From Allokutzneria sp. A3M-2-11 16 (GTDB taxonomy: Bacteria > Actinomycetota > Actinomycetes > Mycobacteriales > Pseudonocardiaceae), in contig NZ_JANAVO010000011.1 in the NCBI RefSeq assembly GCF_024213555.1, positions 1 through 64,000 of the forward strand: a DNA stretch of 64,000 nucleotides, in the 5' to 3' direction. Below the pieces are notes generated by a model that worked only from the letters and a program-made list of their open reading frames with translations, was not told the DNA's origin and ran no database searches. Every line of letters starts with the position of its first letter. The first letter of the stretch is position 1. The translations under genes and the position numbers were made by a program. Below are positions 25,820 to 34,370 of this stretch, one piece after another.

Positions 25820-26664
25820 GCGCGCCCAGCCAACTCCAACTGGAACGCTTGGCGTACAAGCGTTCTCGCGCGCAAAAGTCCACAGTGGTCGCATTGGCGT
25901 CCACTGTGGTCTTCGCGGTCGCCGCATGGTTGACGATCACCAACGCCCCGGGGTGGCCACGCGTCCAGGCGTCCTTCTTCGACTGGGAGACGGCGAAGAA
26001 GTCGTTGCCCGCGTTGCTGGACGGCCTGTGGCTCAACGTCCGCGTGCTCGTGGTGTGCGGAGTCCTGATCCTCGTCATCGGCCTGGCGATCGCCGCCGTG
26101 CGCACGCTGCGCGGGCCGGTGTGGTTCCCGCTGCGCGCGCTGGCGATCGCCTACGTGGACCTGTTCCGCGGGCTGCCGCTGATCATCTGCCTGTACCTGA
26201 TCGGCTTCGGCCTTCCGGGACTGCGGCTGAGCGGTATCCCCAACGATCCGGTGGTGCTGGGCTCGATCGCGTTGGTGCTCGTCTACTCCGCTTATGTGGC
26301 AGAGGTTTTCCGCGCGGGCATCGAGTCGGTCCACCCCTCGCAGCTGGCGTCGGCGCGCTCGCTCGGGCTGACCCACTCGCAGACGATGCGGATCGTGGTG
26401 CTGCCGCAGGCGGTCCGGCGCGTGCTGCCGCCGCTGCTCAACGACTTCGTCGCGTTCCAGAAGGACTGCGGGCTGATCTCCGTGCTGGGCGCGGTGGACG
26501 CGGTGCGGGCGGCGCAGATCGAGTCGGCCACGTCCTACAACTTCACCCCGTACGTGGTGGCGGGGTTGCTGTTCGTGTTGCTCGCGGTGCCGTCCAGCCG
26601 GTTGGCGGACTGGGTGTCCCGGCGCGCGGCGCGGCGGCAGAACGCGGGAGGCCCCGGTGCTTGA
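25816..26664 (+). CDS. Amino-acid ABC transporter permease
   Basis: A 282-residue inner-membrane permease of the HisM/GlnP type with about five to six helices. The family EAA loop is present near 180-200 as ESVHPSQLASARSLGLTHSQ, which contacts the ATPase. RGLPLIICLYL and the terminal helix with LFVLLAVPSSRLADW are also typical. GTG overlaps the stop of the binding-protein gene (GTGA). Only one permease gene is present, so it probably acts as a homodimer. Note two near-perfect copies of the 13-nt palindrome GTCCACWGTGGNC within its first 100 bases. Confidence 0.92.
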   Translation: MSAPSQLQLERLAYKRSRAQKSTVVALASTVVFAVAAWLTITNAPGWPRVQASFFDWETAKKSLPALLDGLWLNVRVLVVCGVLILVIGLAIAAVRTLRGPVWFPLRALAIAYVDLFRGLPLIICLYLIGFGLPGLRLSGIPNDPVVLGSIALVLVYSAYVAEVFRAGIESVHPSQLASARSLGLTHSQTMRIVVLPQAVRRVLPPLLNDFVAFQKDCGLISVLGAVDAVRAAQIESATSYNFTPYVVAGLLFVLLAVPSSRLADWVSRRAARRQNAGGPGA

Positions 26665-27394
26665 AGTCCGCAACCTGGTGAAGCGCTACGGCACGCACCT
26701 CGTGCTCGACGGCGTGGACCTCGACGTCGCCGAGCACGAGGTCGTCGTGCTCATCGGTTCCTCCGGCTCCGGCAAGTCCACGCTGCTGAAGTGCGTGAAC
26801 CTGTTGGAGGAGATCGACGACGGCCGGATCGTGCTGGACGGCGCGGACATCTCCGACCCGCGCACCAACCCCGACCACGCGCGCCGCGGCATGGGCATCG
26901 TCTTCCAGGCGTTCAACCTGTTCCCGCACCTGAACGTGCTCGACAACGTGATGCTCGCGCCGAAGGTCGTGCACAAGGTCCCCGAGCGGCAGGCCCGCGA
27001 CCGCGCGATGGAGCTGCTGGCCAAGGTCGGCCTGGCGGAGAAGGCGAAGGCGTACCCGGACCGGCTCTCCGGCGGCCAGCAGCAGCGGGTGGCCATCGCG
27101 CGTGCGCTGGCCTACGAGCCGAAGCTGTTGCTGCTGGACGAGATCACCAGCGCGCTGGACCCGGAACTGGTCGGCGAGGTGCTGACGCTGGTGCGCGAGC
27201 TGGCCGCGAGCGGGACCACGCTGCTGATGGCCACGCACGAGATGGGCTTCGCCAAGCAGGTCGCCGACCGGGTGTGCTTCCTCGACGGCGGCGCGCTGAT
27301 CGAGTCCGGGCCGCCGTCCCAGATCTTGGAAGCCCCAGAACACCCGCGCACGCAACAGTTTCTTTCGAGGATCATCCAGGCTGGACGGTTGTAG
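26657..27394 (+). CDS. Amino-acid ABC transporter ATP-binding protein
   Basis: A 245-residue GlnQ-type ATPase that energises the preceding permease. Walker [10 protein letters not shown] at 34-42, Q-loop [12 protein letters not shown], signature [15 protein letters not shown] and Walker B LLLLDEI followed by TSALDPEL. The H-loop is MATHEM. The GTG start overlaps the permease by 8 bp, so all three genes form one operon. Substrate specificity cannot be read from the sequence beyond polar amino acid. Confidence 0.95.
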   Translation: MLEVRNLVKRYGTHLVLDGVDLDVAEHEVVVLIGSSGSGKSTLLKCVNLLEEIDDGRIVLDGADISDPRTNPDHARRGMGIVFQAFNLFPHLNVLDNVMLAPKVVHKVPERQARDRAMELLAKVGLAEKAKAYPDRLSGGQQQRVAIARALAYEPKLLLLDEITSALDPELVGEVLTLVRELAASGTTLLMATHEMGFAKQVADRVCFLDGGALIESGPPSQILEAPEHPRTQQFLSRIIQAGRL

Positions 27395-27468
27395 TAGACG
27401 CAACAAGTGCCGAATCGGGCCCAGGGGTGCAGGATCGCAGCGTGGCTTTCCTACCGTGAGGAGGCGCT

Positions 27469-28701
27469 GTGACCTCGATTCACCCGCCCGGGCCCGACAT
27501 CCTCCGCTGGCCGGGGCTGGCCGCTCCCCCGCCCGGCCCGCTGCGCGCGGGCATCGCCGAGCGGCTGTTCCGGCACGCGGTGCGGACGCTGCCGATCCAG
27601 GTGCGGTTGCCGGGCGGGCACCTGCTCGGCGCCGGCGGCCCGGACTCGCCGATGATGCGGATACTGCGGCCCACGACCTTCTTCCACCGCCTCGGCGTGG
27701 ACTCCAAGATCGGTTTCGGGGAGTCCTACATGGCCGGGGACTGGACGAGCAGCAGGCTCGCCGACGTGCTCACCCCGTTCGCGCGGCGGATGGCGACGCT
27801 GGTTCCCAAACCGCTGCAAGCCTTCCGCCGCGTGGTGGAGCGGCAGCAACCGTCGGCCGAGCGCAACACCGTCGACGGAGCGCGGGACAACATCCACCGG
27901 CACTACGACCTGTCCAACGACCTGTTCGCCACGTTCCTGGACGAGACGATGACGTACTCGTCGGCGTGGTTCACCCCCGATTCCGCCGACCTCGCCCAGG
28001 CGCAGCGCCGCAAGATCGACGGCATCCTCGACTACGCGGGTGTGCGTCGGGGCACGCGGATGCTGGAGATCGGCACCGGCTGGGGCGAGCTGGCGATCCG
28101 GGCCGCCCAGCGCGGCGCCGAGGTGACCTCGCTGACCATCTCCACCGAGCAGAAAGCCTTGGCGGAGCAGCGGATCAGCGCGGCGGGGGTGAACGACCTG
28201 ATCCAGGTGCAGCTGCGTGACTACCGGCACGCGGAGGGCCGCTACGACGCGATCGTGTCCGTCGAGATGATCGAGGCGGTCGGTGGCGAGTACTGGCCGA
28301 CCTACTTCGGCGCGCTGGACCGGCTGCTGGTGCCCGGCGGGCGGATCGGCTTGCAGGCCATCACGATGCCGCACGACCGGATGCTGGCGACGCGGCGGAC
28401 CTACACGTGGATCCAGAAGTACGTCTTCCCCGGTGGGCTGCTGCCGTCGCTGCGCTCGATCGAGGACAACCTCGCGCGGACGAGCCTGCGGCTGGTGGAG
28501 CAGCGCTCGCTCGGCCCGCACTACGCGCAGACGTTGCGCGAGTGGCGGGACCGGTTCTCCGCGCGCTGGAAGCAGGTCGCGGACCTCGGCTTCGACTCCA
28601 CGTTCCGGCGGATGTGGGAGTTCTACCTCGCGTACTGCGAGGCCGGTTTCCGCGCCCGCTACATCGACGTGTGGCAGCTGGGGATCACCAAGACCGCGTA
28701 G
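27469..28701 (+). CDS. Cyclopropane-fatty-acyl-phospholipid synthase family methyltransferase
   Basis: A 410-residue SAM-dependent enzyme of the CfaB/UfaA class, which adds a methylene or methyl group to unsaturated acyl chains of phospholipids. The N-terminal domain (about 50-130) includes GESYMAGDW, followed by HYDLSNDLFATFLDETMTYS, a hallmark of the family. SAM motif I is LEIGTGWGELAI near 198-209, and VSVEMIEAVG follows. ATRRTYTWIQKYVFPGGLLPS is the conserved lipid-side motif. GTG 27469 follows GAGGAGG. A bidirectional hairpin lies right after the stop. Confidence 0.92.
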   Translation: MTSIHPPGPDILRWPGLAAPPPGPLRAGIAERLFRHAVRTLPIQVRLPGGHLLGAGGPDSPMMRILRPTTFFHRLGVDSKIGFGESYMAGDWTSSRLADVLTPFARRMATLVPKPLQAFRRVVERQQPSAERNTVDGARDNIHRHYDLSNDLFATFLDETMTYSSAWFTPDSADLAQAQRRKIDGILDYAGVRRGTRMLEIGTGWGELAIRAAQRGAEVTSLTISTEQKALAEQRISAAGVNDLIQVQLRDYRHAEGRYDAIVSVEMIEAVGGEYWPTYFGALDRLLVPGGRIGLQAITMPHDRMLATRRTYTWIQKYVFPGGLLPSLRSIEDNLARTSLRLVEQRSLGPHYAQTLREWRDRFSARWKQVADLGFDSTFRRMWEFYLAYCEAGFRARYIDVWQLGITKTA

Positions 28702-28706
28702 GCGAA

Positions 28707-28736
28707 AGCCCGGCCGTCACGGGGAACGGCCGGGCT
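28707..28736. terminator. Bidirectional terminator between convergent genes
   Basis: A perfect 11-bp stem AGCCCGGCCGT / ACGGCCGGGCT with an 8-nt loop fills the 44-bp gap between the methyltransferase and the MDR oxidoreductase. Confidence 0.75.
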
Positions 28737-28745
28737 CGCCGGTGG

Positions 28746-29762
28746 TCAGATCTTCACGAGCATCTTGCCGGTGTTGGTTCCCCGCATCAGGTCGATGAAG
28801 GCGGTCGGCGCGTTCTCCAGGCCCTCAACGACGGTCTCCCGCGCGATGAGCTTGCCCTCGGCCAGCCAGCCGCCGACCTCGGCGAAGAACTGCTCCTTCA
28901 CGTCGGAGTACTCGGCGACGATGAAGCCGCGCAGGTTCATGCCCTTGGTGATGGCGTTGAACAGGTTGCGCGGCGCGACGACCTCGTTCTTCTCGTTGTA
29001 CTGGGAGATCGCGCCGCAGAGCGCGAACCGCGCGCCCTGGTTGGCGACGCTGAGCGCGGCCTCCAGGTGCTCGCCCGCCACGTTGTCGAAGTAGACGTCG
29101 ATGCCTTCCGGCGCGGCCTTCTCCAGTTGCTCCAGCACGGGCCCGTCCTTGTAGTTGAACGCCTCGTCGAAGCCCAGGTCGTCCTTCAGGTGCGCCACCT
29201 TCTCCGCGCTACCGGCCGACCCGATCACCTTCGCGGCACCGCGCAGCCTGGCGATCTGCCCGACCAGCGCGCCGACCGCGCCCGCGGCCCCGGACACGAA
29301 CACCACGTCGCCCTCGCGGAACTCGGCCGCCTTGAGCAGGCCCGCGTAGGCGGTCAGGCCCGGCATGCCCAGCACGCCTAGGAAAACACCGTAGGCGCCC
29401 TCAGCCAAACTTGGGTCGACCTTGACCGCGCTCCCGGCGTCGACCACCGCGAACTCGCGCCAGCCGAGGTCGTGCAGCACGACGTCGCCGACCGCGAGAT
29501 CGGGCGACTCCGACGCGATGACCTCGCCGACCGCACCGCCTTCGAGCGCTTTGCCGATCTCGAACGGCGGGATGTAGGACTTCGCGTCGCTCATCCGGCC
29601 GCGCATGTAGGGGTCCACGCTCATCACCAGGTTGCGCACCAGTACCTGACCAGCACCGACGGCGGGCACCGCGGCCCTGGTGATGGTGAAGTTCTCCGAG
29701 GTCGGCCAGCCCTCCGGGCGAGAGGCCAGCCGGATCTCGACACCGTCTGTCGGAAGGGTCAT
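28746..29762 (-). CDS. NADP-dependent MDR oxidoreductase (PTGR/CurA-like enoyl reductase)
   Basis: A 338-residue zinc-independent medium-chain reductase that likely reduces alpha,beta-unsaturated ketones. The N-terminal domain has VRNLVMSVDPYMRGRM, the signature of the leukotriene B4 dehydrogenase/curcumin reductase group. The Rossmann loop reads VSGAAGAVGALVGQIA near 153-168. VYFDNVAGEHLEAAL is also typical. ATG 29762 is favoured by GGAG 6 nt upstream; the adjacent GTG at 29765 is too close to that site. A dyad operator and a divergent TetR gene point to induction by a small lipophilic compound. Confidence 0.93.
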   Translation of the reverse strand: MTLPTDGVEIRLASRPEGWPTSENFTITRAAVPAVGAGQVLVRNLVMSVDPYMRGRMSDAKSYIPPFEIGKALEGGAVGEVIASESPDLAVGDVVLHDLGWREFAVVDAGSAVKVDPSLAEGAYGVFLGVLGMPGLTAYAGLLKAAEFREGDVVFVSGAAGAVGALVGQIARLRGAAKVIGSAGSAEKVAHLKDDLGFDEAFNYKDGPVLEQLEKAAPEGIDVYFDNVAGEHLEAALSVANQGARFALCGAISQYNEKNEVVAPRNLFNAITKGMNLRGFIVAEYSDVKEQFFAEVGGWLAEGKLIARETVVEGLENAPTAFIDLMRGTNTGKMLVKI

Positions 29763-29781
29763 CACGCACTCCTCAAAATTC

Positions 29782-29796
29782 TGTCATCGACTGACA
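29782..29796. promoter_or_regulatory. TetR-type operator, MDR reductase/TetR intergenic
   Basis: TGTCA - 5 nt - TGACA dyad with A/T-rich flanks sits 20 bp upstream of the reductase start and 50 bp upstream of the divergent TetR gene. Confidence 0.6.
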
Positions 29797-29845
29797 AAAA
29801 ACATACCATGTCATCTCCGGGTCCGCGAGGTGGCACAATCAGGAT

Positions 29846-30478
29846 GTGACCACCGAGCCAGGACTGCGCGAGCGGAAGAAGCGGCGCACCCGCGCGGCGC
29901 TGACCGACGCCGCCCTGGAGTTGTTCTCCGCCAAGGGTTACGACGCCACCAGGGTCGAGGAGATCGCCGCCGCGGTGGAGATCTCGCCGCGCACCTTCTT
30001 CCGCTACTTCGACGGCAAGGAGGACGTGGCGCTCGGCCAGCTCTCCGCGATGGACGAGGACGCGATCACCGCGCTCGCCACCCGCCCGGCCGACGAGGCG
30101 CCGCTGACCGCGCTGCGGGCCGCGCACAACGCCATGCTCGACCGGCTCTTCGCCGAGGAGGGCGGGACCGAGCGGTTCAGCGCCACCCATCAGCTGATCG
30201 CCCGCAGCCCCACCCTGCTGGCCGCCTCGCTGCGCCGCGCCGCCGCGGCCGAGGACCGGCTCGCACTGATCATCGCCGAGCGCCAGGGCGTCGACGCGGG
30301 CGCGGACATGCGCTGCCACCTGCTGGTCCGCCTGGTCTTCACCAGCGCGCGCCTCGGCGTGGAGATCGCCTGCCGCCGAGGCGACACCTGCGACGACGCC
30401 CAACTCCGCGCCACCGTCGACAAGGCACTCCGCCTGGCCACCGCGACCCTGCCCACCGATTGGTCCGCCTGGCTCTAG
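29846..30478 (+). CDS. TetR-family transcriptional regulator
   Basis: A 210-residue repressor-type protein. The HTH (about 10-58) reads RTRAALTDAALELFSAKGYDATRVEEIAAAVEISPRTFF in pieces typical of TetR, followed by FRYFDGKEDV. The C-terminal helical domain should bind an unknown ligand. It is divergent from the MDR reductase, with a TGTCA/TGACA dyad between them. GTG 29846 is 6 nt after CACAAT, a plausible -10, so the message may be leaderless. Its stop lies next to the first 63-bp palindrome. Confidence 0.9.
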   Translation: MTTEPGLRERKKRRTRAALTDAALELFSAKGYDATRVEEIAAAVEISPRTFFRYFDGKEDVALGQLSAMDEDAITALATRPADEAPLTALRAAHNAMLDRLFAEEGGTERFSATHQLIARSPTLLAASLRRAAAAEDRLALIIAERQGVDAGADMRCHLLVRLVFTSARLGVEIACRRGDTCDDAQLRATVDKALRLATATLPTDWSAWL

Positions 30479-30482
30479 AACT

Positions 30483-30545
30483 CCCGTTTCGTACTCATAG
30501 CGGGCAAGAGAGCGCTCCCAAATCCCGCTAAGAGTACGAAACGGG
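30483..30545. repeat. 63-bp palindromic intergenic element, copy 1
   Basis: Outer arms CCCGTTTCGTACTC and GAGTACGAAACGGG (14 bp) surround inner arms AGCGGG and CCCGCT and a centre with GAGCGCTC. It lies between the convergent TetR and histidine kinase genes. The second copy at 48081-48143 is in the opposite orientation. It could serve as a bidirectional terminator or a REP-like structure. Confidence 0.85.
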
Positions 30546-30566
30546 CAAAAGCGACTGGGGCGGGTG

Positions 30567-31943
30567 TCAGGGGGTCACGGCGGGGATGGGGGCCGTGGGG
30601 AGGTCCTGAGCGGTGGTCACGGGGAGGACGAGCCGGAACGCGGCGCCCCGGTGACCCGCCGGAGGCTCGACGCACGCGAGGTCGCCGCCGTGGGCGCGCG
30701 CGATGCCCTTGGCGATGGACAGGCCGAGGCCCGCCCCCGCCTTGCCGGTGGTGCGCGCGGTGTCCAGGCGGACGAGCCTGCTGAAGATCCGTTCGCGCTC
30801 CGCAGCGGGCACTCCGGGACCGTTGTCCAGCACCACCAGCTCCACGTGCTGCGGGTAGCGGGTGACCCGGACGTGGACGACGCCCTCGGCGGAGGCGTGC
30901 CTGCGGGCGTTGTCCAGCAGGTTGCCCACCACCTGCCCCAGGCGCAGCGGATCCCCGGCGACCACCGGGTCGTCGCCGGAGACCTCCACGTCCAGCGACG
31001 GGGCGAGCAGGCTCAGCCGCTCCACTTCGGACTCGACGAGCCCGAGCAGGTGCACCGCCTCGAACCGCAGCTCCAAACCCGCGTCGATCTGCGCGAGCGC
31101 GAGCAGGTCCTCCACCAGGCGGGTCGCGCGCCGGGCCTCGCGCACCATCATCACCTGCATGCGCTCCACGTCGTCCTGCTGCGCGCCAGGCCCCAAGCGC
31201 ACCAACGTTTCCGCCGCCGCCTGCACACCGGCGAGCGGCGTGCGCAGCTCATGGGCGGCGTCGGCGACGAAGCGGCGGGTCTGCTGCTCCGAGGCGCGCG
31301 CGTGCGCTTCGGCCCCTTCCAGCGCGTCGAGCATCTGGTCGAAGGCCACGGCGGTCCGGCCGAGCTCGGTGTTCGTGCGGATCGGGGCGAGGCGACGGCC
31401 GCGGTCGCCGAGCGCGATCGAACGGGACAGCCCCGCCATCACCTCCAGCGGCCGCAGCGCGAGGCGGATCGACACGACCAGCACGATCACCGTGAGCCCC
31501 AGGGTGCCGAGCCCCACCAGCAGCAGCACGTTGCGCAGGCGGTTCTGCGCGGGCTCAGGGGAGTCGGTCAGCAGGATGACGCTGTAGCCGAAGCCCACCG
31601 GCTTCTCCAGCTGGACCCTGCCACCCAGCTCGGCGATCGAGTCGACCTCACCGTTGTAGTTGAACAGCTTCCGGTCCGGCCTGCGCACGACCACCGTCAC
31701 GCCGTTGGAGCTGTACTTGGCCGAGAAGTCGGTCGGGTGGAGTATGCGGACCTTGACGACGCGATCCAGCTGCGCCAGCTTGGCCTCCACCTTGCGGTCC
31801 AGCTCGCGCGCGGACTGGAGCTGGAACGCGGTCTGCACCGCGAAGGCCATGGCCAGCAACGCGACGCCGACGACCAGGATCACCATCAGGGTGACCCGCC
31901 TGCGCAGCGAGAACGTGCGCAGCCCGACGTTGCGCGTGTTCAC
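30567..31943 (-). CDS. Two-component sensor histidine kinase
   Basis: A 458-residue membrane kinase. TM1 at about 18-40 and TM2 at about 137-160 flank a ~95-residue extracytoplasmic sensor region. A HAMP linker follows (about 160-212). The phosphoacceptor is His231 in DAAHELRTPLAG. The ATPase domain has NLLDNARRHA, DNGPGVP and GAGLGLSIAKGIARAHGG motifs. GTG overlaps the stop of the response-regulator gene (GTGA), so the pair is a single operon. The signal is unknown. Downstream of the stop lies a palindromic element shared with the TetR gene. Confidence 0.95.
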   Translation of the reverse strand: MNTRNVGLRTFSLRRRVTLMVILVVGVALLAMAFAVQTAFQLQSARELDRKVEAKLAQLDRVVKVRILHPTDFSAKYSSNGVTVVVRRPDRKLFNYNGEVDSIAELGGRVQLEKPVGFGYSVILLTDSPEPAQNRLRNVLLLVGLGTLGLTVIVLVVSIRLALRPLEVMAGLSRSIALGDRGRRLAPIRTNTELGRTAVAFDQMLDALEGAEAHARASEQQTRRFVADAAHELRTPLAGVQAAAETLVRLGPGAQQDDVERMQVMMVREARRATRLVEDLLALAQIDAGLELRFEAVHLLGLVESEVERLSLLAPSLDVEVSGDDPVVAGDPLRLGQVVGNLLDNARRHASAEGVVHVRVTRYPQHVELVVLDNGPGVPAAERERIFSRLVRLDTARTTGKAGAGLGLSIAKGIARAHGGDLACVEPPAGHRGAAFRLVLPVTTAQDLPTAPIPAVTP

Positions 31944-32617
31944 GACTCGTCTGCCCGCAGCACGTACCCGAGGCCGCGCACCGTCTGCAGCAGGCGGGGG
32001 CCGTACGCCTCCAGCTTCCGCCGCAGCGCGCTCACGTGGACCTCCACCAGGTTCGGGTCGTAGTCGTCGTAGCCCCAGACCCCGGTGAGGATCTGGGTCT
32101 TGCTGACCACCCGACCGCGCTGCGCGGCCAGGTACCCGAGCAGCCGCAGTTCGGTCGCGGTCACCTCGATCTGCTCACTGCCGCGCAGCACCACACCCGA
32201 GTCGGCGTCGATCACCAGGTCGCCGACCTGCACGACCGACGGCACCCGGCGGAGCCTGCGCAGCACCGCGCCGATCCGGGCGACCAGCTCCTCCAGCTCG
32301 AAGGGCTTCACCACGTAGTCGTCGGCGCCCCCGTGCAGCCCGCGCAGCCGGTCGCTCACCGCGTCCCGCGCGGTCAGCAGCACCACGCCCGCCTCGCTGC
32401 GCCGCCGCACGACCTCCAGCAGGGCGAAGCCGTCGCGGCCCGGCAGCATCACGTCCAGCACCACCAGGTCTGGGCGGAACTGCTGCAGCTCCTCCTCCAG
32501 CGTGGCCCCGTCCGGGTGCCCGGCGACCGCGTAACCCGCGTCGGCGAGTGCGGCGAGGACGGCGATCCGGATCGTCTCCGCGTCCTCGATGACAAGGACC
32601 CTGGCTGGCTCGCTCAC
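31940..32617 (-). CDS. OmpR-family response regulator
   Basis: A 225-residue regulator with a receiver domain (about 6-118; acidic pair Glu11-Asp12, phosphoacceptor Asp55 in VVLDVMLPG, Lys in VVKPF) and a C-terminal winged helix (about 130-222, with ATELRLLGYLA and VEVHVSALRRKLE). It pairs with the kinase encoded immediately downstream. GTG 32617 is chosen because GAGAAT lies 6 nt upstream and fits a leaderless -10; the long open frame further upstream is antisense to the next gene. It is divergent from the secreted DUF5666-like protein, a possible target. Confidence 0.93.
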   Translation of the reverse strand: MSEPARVLVIEDAETIRIAVLAALADAGYAVAGHPDGATLEEELQQFRPDLVVLDVMLPGRDGFALLEVVRRRSEAGVVLLTARDAVSDRLRGLHGGADDYVVKPFELEELVARIGAVLRRLRRVPSVVQVGDLVIDADSGVVLRGSEQIEVTATELRLLGYLAAQRGRVVSKTQILTGVWGYDDYDPNLVEVHVSALRRKLEAYGPRLLQTVRGLGYVLRADES

Positions 32618-32707
32618 CGGGCCATTCTCGGGGCTCAGACTGAAGAGTCGCTGAAAGACCGCCGCGACACGCGTCACCGCGCCGCCTTGTGCGCGACGCT
32701 GCTCGCC

Positions 32708-33268
32708 ATGGACAACCAAGCACAAGGCAGGAAACGCCGCGCCGTGCTGGGCGCGGGCATTGTGCTCGCGCTCAGCCTGGGCACCGTCGGCGGCATCGCG
32801 CTCGCACAGGGCTCCGAGCCGATCGCCGTGCACGCGGAAGCCAAGCCCGGCAAGCACAAGAAGGCCAAGAACCCGGTCGTCATCGGCACGGTCGCCGCGG
32901 TCGGCCAGGGCACCCTCAAGATCACCAAGGACGGGGGCGGCGAGCTGTCCCTGACCACCGACAACGCCACGAAGGTCCGCGGTATGCGCACGCTCGGCGA
33001 CTTCAAGGCCGGGCAGCGCGTCACCGTGACCCACAAGGACGGCAAGGCGTTGGCCGTGGTGCTGACACGCGCACACGCGAAGGGCACCGTCACCGCGCTC
33101 AACGGTCAGCGGGCCACGCTCGTCACCGCGGGCGGCCTGGCGCAGACGCTCGACCTGACCGCGATCACGGAGAAGCCCAAGGTCGGCGACCTGGTCGCGG
33201 CGGTCGGAACGGCGGCTGAGGCCGGAGCCGTCCTGAAGGTGGAGCGCCTTCGCCAACTCCCGAAATGA
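32708..33268 (+). CDS. Exported DUF5666-like beta-domain protein
   Basis: A 186-residue protein with a signal anchor (about 10-34: RRAVLGAGIVLALSLGTVGGIALA), a Lys-rich stretch (KPGKHKKAK) and two OB-like repeats of the DUF5666 type: VIGTVAAVGQGTLKITKDGG with FKAGQRVTV, then AKGTVTALNGQRATLVTAGG with KVGDLVAAVG. The function of this domain is unknown. It is divergent from the two-component system, an arrangement in which the exported protein is often under control of, or a sensor accessory to, that system (inference). No strong ribosome site precedes ATG 32708. Confidence 0.75.
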   Translation: MDNQAQGRKRRAVLGAGIVLALSLGTVGGIALAQGSEPIAVHAEAKPGKHKKAKNPVVIGTVAAVGQGTLKITKDGGGELSLTTDNATKVRGMRTLGDFKAGQRVTVTHKDGKALAVVLTRAHAKGTVTALNGQRATLVTAGGLAQTLDLTAITEKPKVGDLVAAVGTAAEAGAVLKVERLRQLPK

Positions 33269-33334
33269 GAGCGTTTCCAGGCAGGTAGAAGCGCTAAGCT
33301 ACTTTCGTTCAGTACGGACGGAAGGCGGCGAGGC

Positions 33335-34357
33335 GTGCGGCGTTCGGCAGCACCACCCACCCTGGAGGACGTCGCGGTCCGGGCCGGGGTGTCCAGGGCG
33401 ACGGTCTCCCGCGTGATCAACAACCAGCCGCGGGTCAGCCCGGAGACCGCGGCGGTGGTGCTCGCCGCCGCGGCCGAACTGGGCTACACGCCGAACGCCG
33501 CAGCCCGCTCCCTGGTCACCCGGCGCACCGGGGCGGTCGCGGTGGTGCTCTCCGAACCGGAGAGCATGATCTTCGACGACCCGTTCTTCGCCGCCGTGGT
33601 GCGCACCGCCTGCCACGAGCTGGCCCGCCACCAGCAGCAGATGGCACTGCTGCTGGCGCACCGCCCCGAGCAGGCCGAGCGGGTGGAGCGCTTCCTCCGC
33701 GCCGGGCACGTGGACGGCGTGCTGATGTTCAGCCCGCACCGCGACGACCCGCTGCCCGACCAGGTCCGGCGGTTGCCGATGCCCGTGGTCTTCGGCGGGC
33801 GCCCGTGGCTGCCCGAGGACGGGCTGCACATCGTCGACGCCGACAACCTCGGCGGCGCCGAGCTGGCCACGCGGCACCTCGTCGGCCGAGGCCGCGGCAA
33901 CACCGTCACGATCACCGGCCCGTTGGACCACCGCGCCGCCGTCGACCGCCTCGAAGGCTGGCGCCAGGTGACCGGCGCCGACGAGGCCGCAGTCCGACTG
34001 CGCAGCGCCGAGGGCGACTTCACCAGGTACGGCGGCGAGCGCGCCATGACCGAGCTGCTCGCCCGCGTGCCCGACCTCGACGGCGTTTTCGCCGCGAGCG
34101 ACCACATGGCCGTCGGCGCACTGGCCGCGCTCCGCCGGGCCGGGCGGGCGGTACCGCGCGATGTCTCCGTGGTCAGCTTCGACGACCACCCCTCGATCGC
34201 CGCGTCCGCCCAGCCCGCGCTGACCGCGGTGCGCCAGGACCCCACCGGCATGGTCGCGGAGATGGTCGCCGACCTCCACGCCCTCCTGGACGGCGAGGCC
34301 CTCGCGCCGCACTGCCGCTTCCTCCCCACCACCCTCACCAAACGCGCCTCCGCCTAA
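33335..34357 (+). CDS. LacI-family transcriptional regulator
   Basis: A 340-residue sugar-responsive repressor. HTH and hinge helix at about 8-62: LEDVAVRAGVSRATVSRVIN followed by VSPETAAVVLAAAAELGYTPNAAAR. The periplasmic-binding-like effector domain (about 65-340) has VFGGRPW, VFAASDHMAVGALAAL and VSFDDHPSIAASAQPALTAVRQ. GTG 33335 follows a GGCGAGG-like ribosome site. No sugar operon is adjacent: downstream is the longest repeat array, then a transporter on the other strand, so its targets lie elsewhere or are itself. A GAGCGTTT/AGAAGCGCT region at 33269-33295 may hold an operator. Confidence 0.93.
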   Translation: MRRSAAPPTLEDVAVRAGVSRATVSRVINNQPRVSPETAAVVLAAAAELGYTPNAAARSLVTRRTGAVAVVLSEPESMIFDDPFFAAVVRTACHELARHQQQMALLLAHRPEQAERVERFLRAGHVDGVLMFSPHRDDPLPDQVRRLPMPVVFGGRPWLPEDGLHIVDADNLGGAELATRHLVGRGRGNTVTITGPLDHRAAVDRLEGWRQVTGADEAAVRLRSAEGDFTRYGGERAMTELLARVPDLDGVFAASDHMAVGALAALRRAGRAVPRDVSVVSFDDHPSIAASAQPALTAVRQDPTGMVAEMVADLHALLDGEALAPHCRFLPTTLTKRASA

Positions 34358-34370
34358 CCTCCCTTTCGTG

